Below are positions 5,592 to 6,696 of a stretch of 6,696 bases of DNA, piece by piece. Position numbers and translations under genes: made by a program. This stretch comes from CARZYU01 sp964370085 (GTDB lineage: Bacteria; Bacillota_I; Bacilli_A; RF39; UBA660). The DNA lies in contig CAYJHI010000047.1 in assembly GCA_964370085.1 (NCBI GenBank), positions 1 through 6,696 of the forward strand, in the 5' to 3' direction. Every line of letters starts with the position of its first letter. Positions within the stretch are counted from its first letter, which is position 1. The notes below the pieces were generated by a model, which was not told the origin of the DNA, ran no database searches, and saw only the letters and a program-made list of their open reading frames with translations.

Positions 5592-6521
5592 TTACTTTCT
5601 CAAACCCTTGTTTTTTTCTATTTTTACGCCATAATTATAATTTTTAGCATTAATTTCATCTGCTTCATCTTCTGTTAGAGCCATTCCAAAACGTATTCTT
5701 TCTTCTAAAGAAAGATTATCTAGTTCTGTAGTTAACGCTAATTCTTTTTTTACTGTGTCAAACATCATATTATCGTTTACTTCTGTTTGAAATTCTGGAG
5801 GAATAGGTTTCAAAAACCAATCATATACAGAAGGAACCCCTTGTTTTTCAATTGAATTGTAATGTCCTTTTACCGGCATCATCAAATGAACTGCCATAAC
5901 ATGATCATATGCATCTTGTACTAAAGGCTCTTGTCCTAAAATATCTATTAGTTTACTAGTACCATCAAAAGTAGCTAAATATTCAGTTGGGAAAGAATTA
6001 TGTTTATATTTGTAAATTTTATCCCATAATTCTATTAAACTTCTATTAAAACTATGTGTATAACCACCTGATTTACAGTCTTTAAAAACAGACGCATTCA
6101 TTTGTGAATATCTATCAAAAAATGATAGTTTTGCTAGTTTGCCATAAACCGTACTATCATCAGTTATTATTGATTGCTTTTGAGCAGCATGTTCTAATTC
6201 ATGAAACAAAGTTCTTAACACACTGGCATTACCGTAAAAATACTTATTTTCAAAACCCGAAAATAAATCAATTACATCTTCAGTTTTATACTCATGGAAA
6301 GTGTCATAATGACAAGCAATAAATTCATCTTCAAAGTGATATCCCATATAGGCATTTTCAATTATAGGGTTGATAGTCCAGAAAAGAGTCTTCCTTACTG
6401 TATCCAAATGTTGTTGTTTTAAATACGCATCATAAACTTGATCTAATTCTTCTTGCGACAAAAGTCTTTTAGCCTTTGAAGCATCATATACTAATTTATT
6501 GGTTATTTCTATTAAATTCAT
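5592..6521 (-). CDS. Uncharacterised cytoplasmic protein with an HExxH zinc-protease-like motif
   Basis: I cannot assign this 309-residue protein to a named family. The clearest signal is LFHELEHAAQ (105-114): His107, Glu108 and His111 form HExxH, the zinc-binding and catalytic core of gluzincin and related metallopeptidases. It sits in a plausible helix (NASVLRTLFHELEHAAQKQ). A candidate third zinc ligand is Glu180 in FPTEYLATFDG (177-187), resembling the P-x-E-x-x-A type helix used by several HExxH families; that assignment is inference. There is no signal peptide or membrane segment, so it should act in the cytoplasm. The N-terminal 50 residues are helical and charged. The C-terminal third carries PVKGHYNSIEKQGVPSVYDW and an EERIRFGMALTEDEADEIN helix. 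AAAGGGGG lies about five bases before ATG 6519-6521, and a good promoter is upstream. It precedes gmk but with separate signals, so the pairing need not be functional. Confidence 0.82.
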   Translation of the reverse strand: MNLIEITNKLVYDASKAKRLLSQEELDQVYDAYLKQQHLDTVRKTLFWTINPIIENAYMGYHFEDEFIACHYDTFHEYKTEDVIDLFSGFENKYFYGNASVLRTLFHELEHAAQKQSIITDDSTVYGKLAKLSFFDRYSQMNASVFKDCKSGGYTHSFNRSLIELWDKIYKYKHNSFPTEYLATFDGTSKLIDILGQEPLVQDAYDHVMAVHLMMPVKGHYNSIEKQGVPSVYDWFLKPIPPEFQTEVNDNMMFDTVKKELALTTELDNLSLEERIRFGMALTEDEADEINAKNYNYGVKIEKNKGLRK

Positions 6522-6545
6522 AATATCCCCCTTTATGTGTTGCTA

Positions 6546-6574
6546 ATTATAACATATTCTAGAAAAAAAGGCAA
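6546..6574 (-). promoter_or_regulatory. Predicted extended -10 promoter of the HELEH-protein gene
   Basis: TTGCCT (6569-6574), a 17-base spacer ending in TGT, and consensus TATAAT (6546-6551). The -35 directly abuts the T-tract of the preceding terminator. Confidence 0.7.
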
Positions 6575-6600
6575 TAAAAAAGAGAGACGCCCTCTCTCTT
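6575..6600 (-). terminator. Intrinsic terminator of the gene entering from the right edge
   Basis: A perfect 8-bp stem on the minus strand (AAGAGAGA 6593-6600 / TCTCTCTT 6580-6587) with a 5-base loop GGGCG and a T-rich tail. It ends the partial gene whose stop is at 6618-6620. On the plus strand no T-tract follows, so it works in one direction. Confidence 0.85.
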
Positions 6601-6617
6601 AGTGATATTGCATCTCT

Positions 6618-6696
6618 TTACAATTCTAATCTCATGTGTTTTTTATTTTCTTCTTTTACTACTAGACAAAAAGAGTTAGGTAACTCAATAAATCTT
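6618..6696 (-). CDS. 3' end of an unidentified gene (partial)
   Basis: From the right edge the minus strand has an open frame of 25 codons, RFIELPNSFCLVVKEENK then KHMRLEL, ending at TAA 6618-6620. A strong terminator follows 17 bases after the stop, and the amino-acid mix is protein-like, so this is most likely the C-terminus of a real gene whose body is outside the window. Too little is present to name it. Confidence 0.6.
   Translation of the reverse strand, partial: RFIELPNSFCLVVKEENKKHMRLEL

Noticed and set aside
6104..6322. Plus-strand 72-residue open frame inside the HELEH gene
   Set aside because: It is antisense to a gene with a clear start, promoter and motif; His/Tyr/Gln-rich composition is typical of a shadow frame.

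Overview
This is an AT-rich stretch of a bacterial chromosome in which every supported gene lies on the minus strand, so transcription runs from high to low coordinates. SepF and DivIVA, AAGGAGG-type ribosome binding sites and B. subtilis-like sigma-A promoters point to a low-GC Firmicute. A Bacilli or Erysipelotrichia-like lineage is my best guess. Tryptophan is written TGG and genes end in TAA or TAG, so the sequence gives no sign of the Mycoplasma code in which TGA means Trp.

In transcription order from the right edge: (1) the last 25 codons of an unidentified gene and its terminator; (2) a 309-residue cytoplasmic protein with an HELEH zinc-protease-like motif; (3) guanylate kinase (gmk); (4) a 396-residue protein of unknown function with two predicted membrane segments; (5) a ComEB-type dCMP deaminase; (6) a 318-base interval holding what looks like the frameshifted remains of a small gene, then a clear terminator; (7) a full-length HerA-like hexameric ATPase; (8) sepF and divIVA, 24 bases apart and probably one operon, closed by a terminator at the left edge.

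Two functional themes are visible. The kinase and the deaminase serve nucleotide supply (GMP to GDP, dCMP to dUMP). SepF and DivIVA serve septum assembly and polar or septal organisation. The HerA-like ATPase lies directly upstream of the division pair, but nothing in the sequence proves a functional link. The HELEH protein and the two-segment membrane protein are the least explained genes.

Regulation is compact. Six promoter candidates can be read, several with an extended -10. Three terminators (after divIVA, the membrane protein and gmk) contain the stop codon of the gene they terminate. In three junctions the terminator's T-tract side abuts or overlaps the -35 box of the next promoter, so most genes seem to be separate transcription units despite close packing.

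I see no RNA gene, insertion sequence, CRISPR array or convincing new multi-gene system. The best leads are the HELEH protein, the HerA ATPase without a visible nuclease partner, the decayed gene beside it, and a DivIVA that lacks the usual membrane-binding N-terminus.
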